Assembly: GCF_029265375.1 (NCBI RefSeq)
Contig: NZ_JAJUJJ010000014.1
Location: 1 to 64,000, forward strand
DNA length: 64,000 bases
Direction: 5' to 3'
Source of the DNA: Nesterenkonia sp.
Lineage (GTDB): Bacteria > Actinomycetota > Actinomycetes > Actinomycetales > Micrococcaceae
Part shown: piece by piece, positions 57,813-64,000 of the stretch
Numbering within the stretch: position 1 is the first letter of the stretch
Layout of the letters: each line of letters opens with the position of its first letter
Made by a program: the position numbers and the translations under genes
The notes under the pieces: generated by a model
Database searches by the model: none
Seen by the model: only the letters and a program-made list of their open reading frames with translations
Told to the model about the DNA's origin: nothing

Positions 57813-58400
57813 TCATGGGATGGGGATCAGGGCGCGCTCGCCGGAGGCGTCCATGGGCACATACGGCGAGACGAAGAGAATCTCGGGCTCCTCCTCGTGA
57901 TCGTGCCCGCTGGCTCGCACCATCGAAATTTGGAAGCCCTTGATCGAACTCACGTCTGACGAGCTCTCGCGGATCTCGCGCCGGATGAACTCGACCAGCA
58001 GCCGGTAGGAGGCGGTGGACTTGATGGCATCGAACCCTTTGTCCATGCGCTGCAGGATCTCACTGCAGACGTCGAACACCGCCTTTTCGCTGCGGCGACT
58101 GGCGAACCAGATGGCCTGGTGCATCTTCCGGTCGGCAATCAGCTCGATATCACGCCATCGCGACGTATTTCCTTCCACGTCCAGGGTCCGGTACAGATAG
58201 TGATAGTCGTGGGTGGCAGGATTCGGAGCGAAGAACTTCCAGTTCGGCAGAACAGAGAAGTGGTCGCGCACCTGTATGCGGTTGAACACAGGGTTGGGAT
58301 GCTGGGTGGCTAGAGTGGCCACCAGCATCGCGGAGGCACCGATTCGGGCAGCGGCGCCGGGTCCGGTGAACAGAGACTTCAATGTGGATGCGGGTTTCAT
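57813..58400 (-). CDS. linL: LinL/CypL-like membrane protein
   Basis: A 195-residue protein with one N-terminal membrane segment (residues about 15-33), followed by FSVLPNWKFFAPNPATHDYHYLYRTLD and a mainly helical C-terminal part. The W/F-FAPNP motif is typical of proteins partnered with HTTM-domain membrane proteins. In linaridin clusters a small protein (CypL, LinL) is encoded next to the CypH/LinH protein and is needed for dehydration or epimerisation of the core. It overlaps the LinH-like gene by ATGA, which points to an obligate pair. Assignment rests on position and size rather than on a motif check. Confidence 0.72.
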   Translation of the reverse strand: MKPASTLKSLFTGPGAAARIGASAMLVATLATQHPNPVFNRIQVRDHFSVLPNWKFFAPNPATHDYHYLYRTLDVEGNTSRWRDIELIADRKMHQAIWFASRRSEKAVFDVCSEILQRMDKGFDAIKSTASYRLLVEFIRREIRESSSDVSSIKGFQISMVRASGHDHEEEPEILFVSPYVPMDASGERALIPIP

Positions 58401-60337
58401 ACCTGGGCTTCCTCGCTTTCCAGTGTCTTGGCGGGTGCATCCTCGGCGAGCGACTCCGCGTCCGCAGAATGGTCGACACCGCCGACGTGGATTCCGCAGT
58501 GCTCCTGCAGGAAAGCGATGATCCGGGCGGCAGCCAGATGCGCGTGACGGGCATTGGTGAGGATGCTGTCGTGGTCGGCTCCTTCGATAACACTGACCTC
58601 ATGGCTGCCCGAGGCATCCTGATGGGACTTCGCCAGCTCGTGGTACATCAGGAGCTGCTCGGGATCCCGGTCCACGGTGTTTTGGGCAGCGAGAACCAGA
58701 CCTGGAATCTTCAGGGCGGGCATCTCGGCGTCGTACTCACGGAACTCTTTCTCCACGGCGCGCCATTCGCGTGCGGCAGCCCTCCACAGCCGGGCGTCAG
58801 AGTACTGAGCGTAGACCTTGTCCCGGTAGGCGAGGGGCAGGCTGTCCAACCACCGGGGCCGGCTCATCAGAACGCCGGTTCCCAGGCGCAGCGCCCATGC
58901 CGCGGTGGTCAGGGCGCCTTGCAGGTTCCGGGCCCCGAGGCTCTGAGCCTCCGAGCGCTGGAACTCCGCGGGATGGGAGGGGTCCAGATACACCACCCCA
59001 GCCAGGCGCTCTGGGGCAACCTGGCCGGCAGCTCGGCGCGCGAACTCTCCACCTAGGGAGTGTCCGACCAGGACGACTTTGCGGTCGTTCAGCGCGGTGA
59101 CGGTGTGGATCAGATCCACCAAGTCGTCCACAGATTCCTGGAGGATATAGTCCCGACGGCAGTACCGCTGACTGCCGGCGTAGCCCGCCCGGGCGTAGAC
59201 GATGAGGCCGCAGTCCGTCTCGGTGATCATCTTTTCGCTGATCCAGGCAAAGTGCTCTGAGGTAGAGGCAAGCCCAGTGCAGAACAGCAGGATCGGTGAG
59301 TCGCCGTCGTGCGTTCCTCCCGATTCGAACTGCAGCTGGTTCCCGTGACGGGTGGTGATGATCCGGGAAGTATCCCACCCCTGGAGTGTCTTCATGCGCT
59401 TCTGGGCGGCTACTGCGCCGGAATACGCAATCGCACCGGCCAGCACTGTCAGCGCGGTGCGAACCAATCTGTCGTCCCGATCAGCGGCTTCCGGCAGAGA
59501 CTTGGGCATTGCGGTGTAGGCCACGAATGGGTGCATGGATGGGAACGCTGTCATGAAGCGGCCCAGCCCCATGACGAATCCGTTGACCACATGGAAGCTC
59601 GCCGCTGACGCGAGGAAGGGCCGCACCAGCCTGCCCGAGCCGATGTAGACCAGCGGGAAGAGGCATTCCATGGCCAGTACTGCATGCTGGGCATAGCGTG
59701 AGGCTCGTGGGTGCTGCTTCGCCCAGCGGTAGACCTTCTCGAATCCGTAGGTCTTGGTGCGCATCACTCCTGGCAGGGCCTCACCGTTGCGCCATTTGTC
59801 GCCCAGCAGCTTCACCCAGCCGGAGGCCGCGTAGGAGAGGTTCGCCTGGATTGCGATGTACCACAGCAGAGCGTCTCTGGTCTGTGTGGAGGTGCTCAGC
59901 CGTGCAGCTCCGGCTGCGGTCTGGACCAGCAGGGAGACCTGATCGGATCCGTCAGTGCCGAACCGGTGCCGCGGATAGAGGATGGCCGTCATGCCCCCGA
60001 GGGCAAGGTTTCCTGCTCCGCGCCAGCGGCTATTGCCTGGCAGCATCATTGCCACGCTGAGGGCGGCGCGGGCTGTCTGCAGACCCAGGGTGACCTTGCG
60101 CCGTCCGATGACGTCCAGCACTGAGCGGAACAGCGGGTTGTTGACTGCCTCCTCGGAGCGCATGATGTCCCAGTCGTTGAGGCCGCCCTTGTCCAGGTGG
60201 CGACGCTGGCTGAGGTATTCCAGGGAGGAGGTCAGGGTGGTAGCGGCCACGAGCCGTTCAGAGATGCCCAGGGCGCGATCCCGGGTCAGCGGAATCGGGC
60301 TGAAAACGGCAGAGGAGATCTTTCGGACCAGTTTCAC
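58397..60337 (-). CDS. linH: LinH/CypH-like membrane protein with alpha/beta-hydrolase domain
   Basis: A 646-residue protein. Residues 1-330 are membrane-spanning and HTTM-like (LSYAASGWVKLLGDKWRNGEALPG; FMTAFPSMHPFVAY). Residues 345-620 are an alpha/beta-hydrolase with the nucleophile elbow VGHSLGGEF (Ser near 425) and a His in IEGADHDSI near 587. CypH-type proteins of linaridin clusters combine a membrane region with this hydrolase fold and act with LinL on Thr dehydration. I chose the GTG at 60337 because AAGGA stands seven bases upstream; the earlier 33 codons overlap a hairpin. Confidence 0.78.
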   Translation of the reverse strand: MKLVRKISSAVFSPIPLTRDRALGISERLVAATTLTSSLEYLSQRRHLDKGGLNDWDIMRSEEAVNNPLFRSVLDVIGRRKVTLGLQTARAALSVAMMLPGNSRWRGAGNLALGGMTAILYPRHRFGTDGSDQVSLLVQTAAGAARLSTSTQTRDALLWYIAIQANLSYAASGWVKLLGDKWRNGEALPGVMRTKTYGFEKVYRWAKQHPRASRYAQHAVLAMECLFPLVYIGSGRLVRPFLASAASFHVVNGFVMGLGRFMTAFPSMHPFVAYTAMPKSLPEAADRDDRLVRTALTVLAGAIAYSGAVAAQKRMKTLQGWDTSRIITTRHGNQLQFESGGTHDGDSPILLFCTGLASTSEHFAWISEKMITETDCGLIVYARAGYAGSQRYCRRDYILQESVDDLVDLIHTVTALNDRKVVLVGHSLGGEFARRAAGQVAPERLAGVVYLDPSHPAEFQRSEAQSLGARNLQGALTTAAWALRLGTGVLMSRPRWLDSLPLAYRDKVYAQYSDARLWRAAAREWRAVEKEFREYDAEMPALKIPGLVLAAQNTVDRDPEQLLMYHELAKSHQDASGSHEVSVIEGADHDSILTNARHAHLAAARIIAFLQEHCGIHVGGVDHSADAESLAEDAPAKTLESEEAQV

Positions 60338-60374
60338 GGGATGTCCTTCTGAAGCAGAGTGCGTGTGAGGGGCA

Positions 60375-60416
60375 GAGGGTTGTGGGGACGCAGTTGCGTG
60401 CACCCCCACAACCCTC
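60375..60416 (-). terminator. Hairpin between precursor gene linA1 and linH (attenuator candidate)
   Basis: A perfect 13-bp stem GAGGGTTGTGGGG (60375-60387) with its complement at 60404-60416 and a 16-base loop. It lies 59 bases after the linA1 stop and 37 bases before the linH start. No T-run follows. RiPP operons often have such a structure after the precursor gene to lower expression of the enzymes. Confidence 0.7.
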
Positions 60417-60475
60417 CGGAAAGACCTGATCAGCAAGGGGTGCCTGCTGACCAGTTGCGAGCCCCGAGCAGGGGG

Positions 60476-60664
60476 TCAGCCGTTGGCTCCGGCATGCTCA
60501 CGCCCCATGTCATAGGCCTGCAGCGTGATCCATGCGTATCCGGCTGCGCCGACGAACGCTGCCGGGGTCGCCATGACCGGGTCGAGCCCCGGGTTGCGCA
60601 TTGAACTGTGCTCGCTCAGCTGCGGCTCAGTTTCCCTCTCAACCTTTTCGATTATGTGTGTCAC
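60476..60664 (-). CDS. linA1: Linaridin-like precursor peptide 1
   Basis: A 62-residue peptide. Residues 1-31 are a charged leader ending DPVM; residues 32-62 are a predicted core beginning ATPAAFVG and ending in HAGANG. The junction matches cypemycin-type precursors, where the core starts with ATPAT after PAM. The core has Thr at positions 2 and 16, no Cys and no Ser. Start is GTG with GAAGGGAAG seven bases upstream and a promoter-like pair at 60683-60711. The second precursor lies directly upstream. The call rests on the junction motif and on the four-gene H-L-M-T set that follows. Confidence 0.8.
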   Translation of the reverse strand: MTHIIEKVERETEPQLSEHSSMRNPGLDPVMATPAAFVGAAGYAWITLQAYDMGREHAGANG

Positions 60665-60682
60665 TTATACTTCCCTTCACGA

Positions 60683-60711
60683 GTATTAATTCACGCGTAG
60701 TGCTTATTCAA
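60683..60711 (-). promoter_or_regulatory. linA1: Candidate promoter of linA1
   Basis: Minus strand: TTGAAT (60711-60706), a 17-base spacer and TAATAC (60688-60683). It lies 19 bases before the GTG start, in an AT-rich gap between the two precursor genes, so linA1 and the enzymes could be expressed apart from linA2. Confidence 0.65.
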
Positions 60712-60770
60712 GGCGCAACTTCACGGCGCATGAATTAGTACAAAATTGAACGAGCTCGCCTGCAGTGGGC

Positions 60771-60971
60771 TCAGTTGACGACTCGGCCCACTGTGTAGGC
60801 GACACCCACACCGGTGACTCCAGCGGCAGCGGCACCGACCACCTTCTTGCCGAGCAGAGCGGCAACGACGGCGGCCGGCGTTGCCATGACAGGGCTAGCT
60901 TCCCGACGGAAACCGCTCTTGAGCTCTCCCAGGTCCTGGCTGTTTACGAAATCAGCGACTCTTGTTGACAC
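60771..60971 (-). CDS. linA2: Linaridin-like precursor peptide 2
   Basis: A 66-residue peptide from the GTG at 60971 (GGGGA six bases upstream; a TTG at 60983 is possible but has no spaced ribosome site). The leader (residues 1-29) contains VADFVNSQDLGEL, similar in pattern to the FANTVL part of cypemycin-type leaders, and ends SPVM. The predicted 37-residue core begins ATPAAVVAALLG, is rich in Ala, Val and Gly, contains one KK pair, has Thr at positions 2, 24 and 31, and no Cys or Ser. It is the first gene of the cluster. Confidence 0.8.
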   Translation of the reverse strand: MSTRVADFVNSQDLGELKSGFRREASPVMATPAAVVAALLGKKVVGAAAAGVTGVGVAYTVGRVVN

Positions 60972-61020
60972 GTTGGTCCCCAATCCTCACTCTTAGAGTA
61001 GTTCAAATTTTTACGATGTT

Positions 61021-61067
61021 TCCTGTGGCCAATGCAGCTGCATTATGGATCCAGTGGCCACACAGGA
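61021..61067. promoter_or_regulatory. Dyad-symmetry operator candidate upstream of the linaridin-like operon
   Basis: An outer inverted repeat TCCTGTGGCC (61021-61030) and GGCCACACAGGA (61056-61067) encloses a perfect 14-bp palindrome AATGCAGCTGCATT (61031-61044). It lies 50 bases upstream of the linA2 start in a low-GC region. No regulator gene is present in the cluster. Confidence 0.55.
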
Positions 61068-61244
61068 CATTACGCAGGACCTGAACAGGCGCCAAGATTT
61101 GCCTCAATTTTCTGCGCAAACTCTTACTGTGTGTTGAGGTCGCGTTAAGCTCGCAAAATCTTTCTGAGCACACGCAGGCCAATTCCGCTATCCGCTGATG
61201 CGGTTCATACTTGCCGTTTCCAGGGCGAGCGAGGCCGCACTGTC

Positions 61245-61661
61245 CTAGTCCAGGGGCAATGGGTTGAGGTGGGAGACTGCCAGGTGCCCGCCCCGGGAAT
61301 CGAGGTAGTACAGCTGAGCAACCACCGGAAGGTCGGAGCTGAGCACCATCCCATAGGGGGCATCCAGAAGCACGGCCTGCGGGTCTATAAGATCGTTGAT
61401 CCTCTGGTGCAGCACCCAGCGGGCCGGCACTGTCACCTCAAATGGACCCACCGGCTCCTGGTCCTGGTAGTAGATCATCAGCTGCAGGCAGGCATCGTCG
61501 TCGCCGGTATTCAGCAGGCAGAGCGTATTGCGGCTGGTGAACTCCGGTTCTGAGCCCGTGGACTGGCTGGGGGCGAATCCGGCGGAGAACACCCAGTGAG
61601 TCCGCCCCAGCGCTGCTCCCGGTTCAGGACCGCCTTGACGGCGTCGTCCGGCAAACGTCAT
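61245..61661 (-). CDS. Anabaena sensory rhodopsin transducer (ASRT) family protein
   Basis: A 138-residue soluble protein strongly resembling the ASRT family: LGRTHWVFSAGFAP, GSEPEFTSRNTLCLLNTGD, IYYQDQEPVGPFEVTVPAR, INDLIDPQ and LYYLDSRGG in order. In Anabaena the homologue binds sensory rhodopsin; most family members occur without any rhodopsin and have no assigned job. The ATG shares one base with the stop of the FAD-oxidase gene, so the two are coupled. I see no rhodopsin gene in this window. Confidence 0.88.
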   Translation of the reverse strand: MTFAGRRRQGGPEPGAALGRTHWVFSAGFAPSQSTGSEPEFTSRNTLCLLNTGDDDACLQLMIYYQDQEPVGPFEVTVPARWVLHQRINDLIDPQAVLLDAPYGMVLSSDLPVVAQLYYLDSRGGHLAVSHLNPLPLD

Positions 61662-62875
61662 CAGATCTCCTCCTCTCCGAGGATCTCGCGCAGGTAGCCG
61701 TTGAGCAGTACGCCCTGGGGGTCCATCTGCCGCCGGATCTGCTGGAAGCTCCGCCATTCGGGGTACATCTCTACCAACTGCGGCGCGTTCAGGGTGTGCT
61801 TCTTTCCCCAGTGAGGGCGGCCTCCGCAGTCCCAGAAGATCGGCTCGATATCGTCGAAGTAGTCCTTGTACGGCAGCATGTGGTTCTGCAGCAGTGCGAT
61901 GGTCATGGTGGGGCGGCCGTGAGCATTGGAGAGCATCGCGTCATCCGCGGCTATCGTGCGCACCAGGACCCGCCAGCCCACTTGGGCCCGGTGCCGGGAC
62001 TTGATGCGCTCCCGAATCTGCTGGAAGGCGGCCAGCTGCGTGTCGAGCGGGAGCATGTACTCCATCTCCTCGAACTTCATCATCCGGTCGTTGGGGATGA
62101 TCTCGTAGTTAGGACCGGTCTGGTCGGTCTTCAGCCTCCCCGGCGGCGTCATCTGCGGCTCTTGTCCCGGCTTGTTGAGCATGCGCACCTGGGCGAGATC
62201 GCTGCGCGGGTACCAGTAGAAGTCCACGCTGCGGTTGGTCTCGATCAGCTCGGCGAAGTGCTCCAACACCCAATCGATATGGGTGATCCAGTTCTGTCGG
62301 TGCAGCTGGTGGGCCTCCTCCAGCTGCAGGGTCAACGAGGTGAGGATCCCCAGCGCACCGAGGGAGACCTGGGCCGCGCGCAGCAGGGGATCGGCGACGC
62401 CGGCATCTGCGTCGACGCCGAAGGGGACTTCCTCCCCCAGGCCGTTGACCAGCCGGCCGCCGATCATAGTGGAGGACAGATTGCCCAGGGTGATCCCTGA
62501 GCCGTGGGTTCCGGTGGAGATCGCCCCGGCGACGGCCTGGTAGTCGACGTCGCCCAGATTCTGCATGGCCAGGCCGCGCTCTGCCAGTTCTTCACCCAGC
62601 TCGCGCAGCCCTGTTCCCGGAAGCACCCGGGCGGTGCGGGCCTGCGGGTCAGTCTCCACCACCCCGGTCATCCTCTCTAAGGAGACCAGGGTGTCCTCAG
62701 TGGTGAACAGCGGCACCGAGGAGTGTGCCGGCCCCACAGGCCGCACCGTGATGCCGTCATGCCGGGCTCTGCGCACCAAGCGGGCGACGTCGGACGTCCG
62801 CTTCGGCCTGGTCCGGGCCGATGGCGCACAGCTCACCGATCCGGACCAGTTGGTCACGGTCCCCGGCGGGGCCAT
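61661..62875 (-). CDS. FAD-linked sugar-lactone oxidase (D-arabinono-1,4-lactone oxidase family)
   Basis: A 404-residue flavoprotein. The N-terminal FAD-binding part has VRPVGPAHSSVPLFTTEDTLVSLERM and the GTHGSG loop near 130; the C-terminal ALO domain ends with GGRPHWGKKHTL near 360 and DPQGVLLNGYLREIL. Family members oxidise aldonolactones or alditols and make H2O2, which fits its coupling (TGATG) to the catalase gene just upstream. His in the usual covalent-FAD position (GHSHS) is replaced by GPAHSS, with His one place off. The ATG at 62875 is chosen over the further open frame, which overlaps the catalase gene. Confidence 0.88.
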   Translation of the reverse strand: MAPPGTVTNWSGSVSCAPSARTRPKRTSDVARLVRRARHDGITVRPVGPAHSSVPLFTTEDTLVSLERMTGVVETDPQARTARVLPGTGLRELGEELAERGLAMQNLGDVDYQAVAGAISTGTHGSGITLGNLSSTMIGGRLVNGLGEEVPFGVDADAGVADPLLRAAQVSLGALGILTSLTLQLEEAHQLHRQNWITHIDWVLEHFAELIETNRSVDFYWYPRSDLAQVRMLNKPGQEPQMTPPGRLKTDQTGPNYEIIPNDRMMKFEEMEYMLPLDTQLAAFQQIRERIKSRHRAQVGWRVLVRTIAADDAMLSNAHGRPTMTIALLQNHMLPYKDYFDDIEPIFWDCGGRPHWGKKHTLNAPQLVEMYPEWRSFQQIRRQMDPQGVLLNGYLREILGEEEI

Positions 62876-64000
62876 CAGGTTCCGGCTGGAGCGCGGCCTG
62901 GGGTCTTCTCCGGGGTGTACTCCAGATTGCCCAGGGTGCCGGAGAGAACGTCCTCGGCGGTGACCTGGTGGTTGATCACCGAGGAGGTCCAGCCGCCCCA
63001 CTGCGAGGGGTCGATCTCATCGCCGTTGCGTCCCAGGTTCTTCAGCCGCTGCTGCTCGTCCTCGGTGAGCTTCTGAGTGGGCAGCGGCTCCAGGTGCCGC
63101 ACGTCGTCGGCGGTCATGTTCAGGTACTCCCCCACGCGGTTGCCGTAGTCGTCGTGGATCATGTAGAGGTGCCACAGCATGCGCTGCTGCACGTCGGCCT
63201 CGCAGTCGGAGAGCATGGTGCCCATGACCTTGACCAGCTCGTCGCGCTCCCAGTCGTTCATGGTGTTGTACCTGCCGCGGGCGTGCAGGTAGTCGTTGGT
63301 GCGCTCCAGGTTGGAGGCGGTGAGCCGGCCGGTGACCTGCGGCGGGTTGTTCGGCTTGGCCTCGGCCTCGGTGAGCCCGTTGTGCAGGCTCGGCTCGTAG
63401 TTGACGTGCGGGTTCTGCCCGGGGGCTAGGTCCACTGAGTAGCTCATCTCGCCGCCGCGCTGGTTAGTGTGCACCCGCCCCTTGACTCCCTTGGGCTGGT
63501 TCACCGGCAGCTGCAGGTAGTTCGGACCCACCCGGTAGCGCTGGGTGTCGGAGTAGCTGAAGGTCCGGCCGACGAGCATCTTGTCATCGGAGAAGTCCAG
63601 ACCGTCCACCAGCACGCCGGTGCCCATGGCGATCTGTTCGCTCTCATTGTGGAAGTCCTCCACGTTGCGGTTCAGCGTCATGGTGCCCACGTGCCGCAGC
63701 GGGAAGTCGTTCTCCGGCCAGATCTTGGTGTCGTCCAGCGGATCCCACTCCAGCTCCGGATGGTCATGGTCCTCCATCAGCTGGACGTAGAGGTCCCACT
63801 GTGGATAGTCGCCGCGCTCGATGGCCTCATAGAGGTCCTTCGAGGCTGAGCCGAGGTCCTGGCCCTGCACCTTGGCGGCCTCCTCCTCGGTCAGGGACGC
63901 CACGCCCTGCCGCGGCAGCCAGTGGTACTTCACCAGCACGGTCTCACCCTCGGCGTTGACCATCTTGTAGGTGTTGACCCCGAAGCCCTCCATGTGGCGG
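62875..64000 (-). CDS. Catalase, 5' end outside the window
   Basis: C-terminal 375 residues of a monofunctional heme catalase, which breaks down H2O2. The visible frame enters with RHMEGFGVNTYK, the classical catalase signature, and contains the proximal heme-ligand segment RTFSYSDTQRYRVGPNYLQLPVN and the DP-AIDER-like KDLYEAI region. The N-terminal catalytic His and Asn are off the right edge. Its stop overlaps the lactone-oxidase start by one base, so H2O2 made by the oxidase would be removed by the product of the same message. Confidence 0.93.
   Translation of the reverse strand, partial: RHMEGFGVNTYKMVNAEGETVLVKYHWLPRQGVASLTEEEAAKVQGQDLGSASKDLYEAIERGDYPQWDLYVQLMEDHDHPELEWDPLDDTKIWPENDFPLRHVGTMTLNRNVEDFHNESEQIAMGTGVLVDGLDFSDDKMLVGRTFSYSDTQRYRVGPNYLQLPVNQPKGVKGRVHTNQRGGEMSYSVDLAPGQNPHVNYEPSLHNGLTEAEAKPNNPPQVTGRLTASNLERTNDYLHARGRYNTMNDWERDELVKVMGTMLSDCEADVQQRMLWHLYMIHDDYGNRVGEYLNMTADDVRHLEPLPTQKLTEDEQQRLKNLGRNGDEIDPSQWGGWTSSVINHQVTAEDVLSGTLGNLEYTPEKTPGRAPAGT

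Noticed and set aside
60338..60436. N-terminal extension of the LinH-like protein by 33 codons
   Set aside because: It crosses the 13-bp hairpin and has no ribosome site; the GTG at 60337 does.

Overview
The window looks like chromosomal DNA from a high-GC Gram-positive actinobacterium, most likely of the Micrococcaceae (Arthrobacter/Nesterenkonia type). The evidence is the gene content and order: rpsD-alaS-ruvX, a DUF4191 gene beside lipA-lipB, a DUF4192 gene and a PAC2 gene before a principal sigma factor with a long Lys/Ser/Thr-rich N-terminus, a GyrB/ParE subunit after it, RbpA, HelY, and polyprenol-phosphate-mannose synthase. GTG and TTG starts, G/C-ending codons and short or absent 5' leaders fit the same group. 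The genus cannot be fixed from sequence reading alone. I saw no rRNA, tRNA, CRISPR array or insertion sequence.

Layout. 0-21 kb is conserved core: translation (alaS, rpsD), lipoate synthesis (lipA, lipB) feeding a two-lipoyl-domain E2 and its E3 (lpdA), leucyl aminopeptidase, the sigA block, parE and ctaB. 21-30 kb holds glutamate dehydrogenase and an alcohol/aldehyde block: Zn alcohol dehydrogenase, two GAF-domain regulators, a flavin monooxygenase with an NTF2-like N-terminus, an aldehyde dehydrogenase and a DUF779 protein. This block shares CRP-like sites and GTTGCA-type motifs. 30-39 kb is a malto-oligosaccharide system (GH13 amylase, MalEFG-type importer, alpha-glucosidase, LacI regulator) with LacI operators sitting in both divergent promoters. 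39-48 kb is mixed housekeeping (MFS exporter, HelY, degenerate amidohydrolase, Ppm synthase, RbpA, paraslipin/NfeD). 48-53 kb is more accessory: a gene-poor stretch, a VapBC-like toxin-antitoxin pair, a 5'-truncated P-loop gene with a direct repeat at its edge, and stress-type oxidoreductases.

53-61 kb carries the most interesting locus: a compact minus-strand operon that I read as a linaridin RiPP cluster. Two small precursor peptides share a PVM|ATPAA boundary, which matches the cypemycin-type leader/core junction (leader ending in PAM, core starting ATPAT). They are followed by a membrane/alpha-beta-hydrolase protein (LinH/CypH-like), a small membrane protein (LinL/CypL-like), a SAM methyltransferase (CypM-like) and an ABC exporter (CypT-like), then a tandem NTF2-like protein and an M23 peptidase. 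Neither core has a cysteine and no CypD-type decarboxylase gene is present, so the products should lack the C-terminal AviCys ring.

61-64 kb is a coupled minus-strand set: a catalase (5' end off the window), an FAD-linked sugar-lactone oxidase, and a small protein of the Anabaena sensory rhodopsin transducer family, with no rhodopsin gene in sight.
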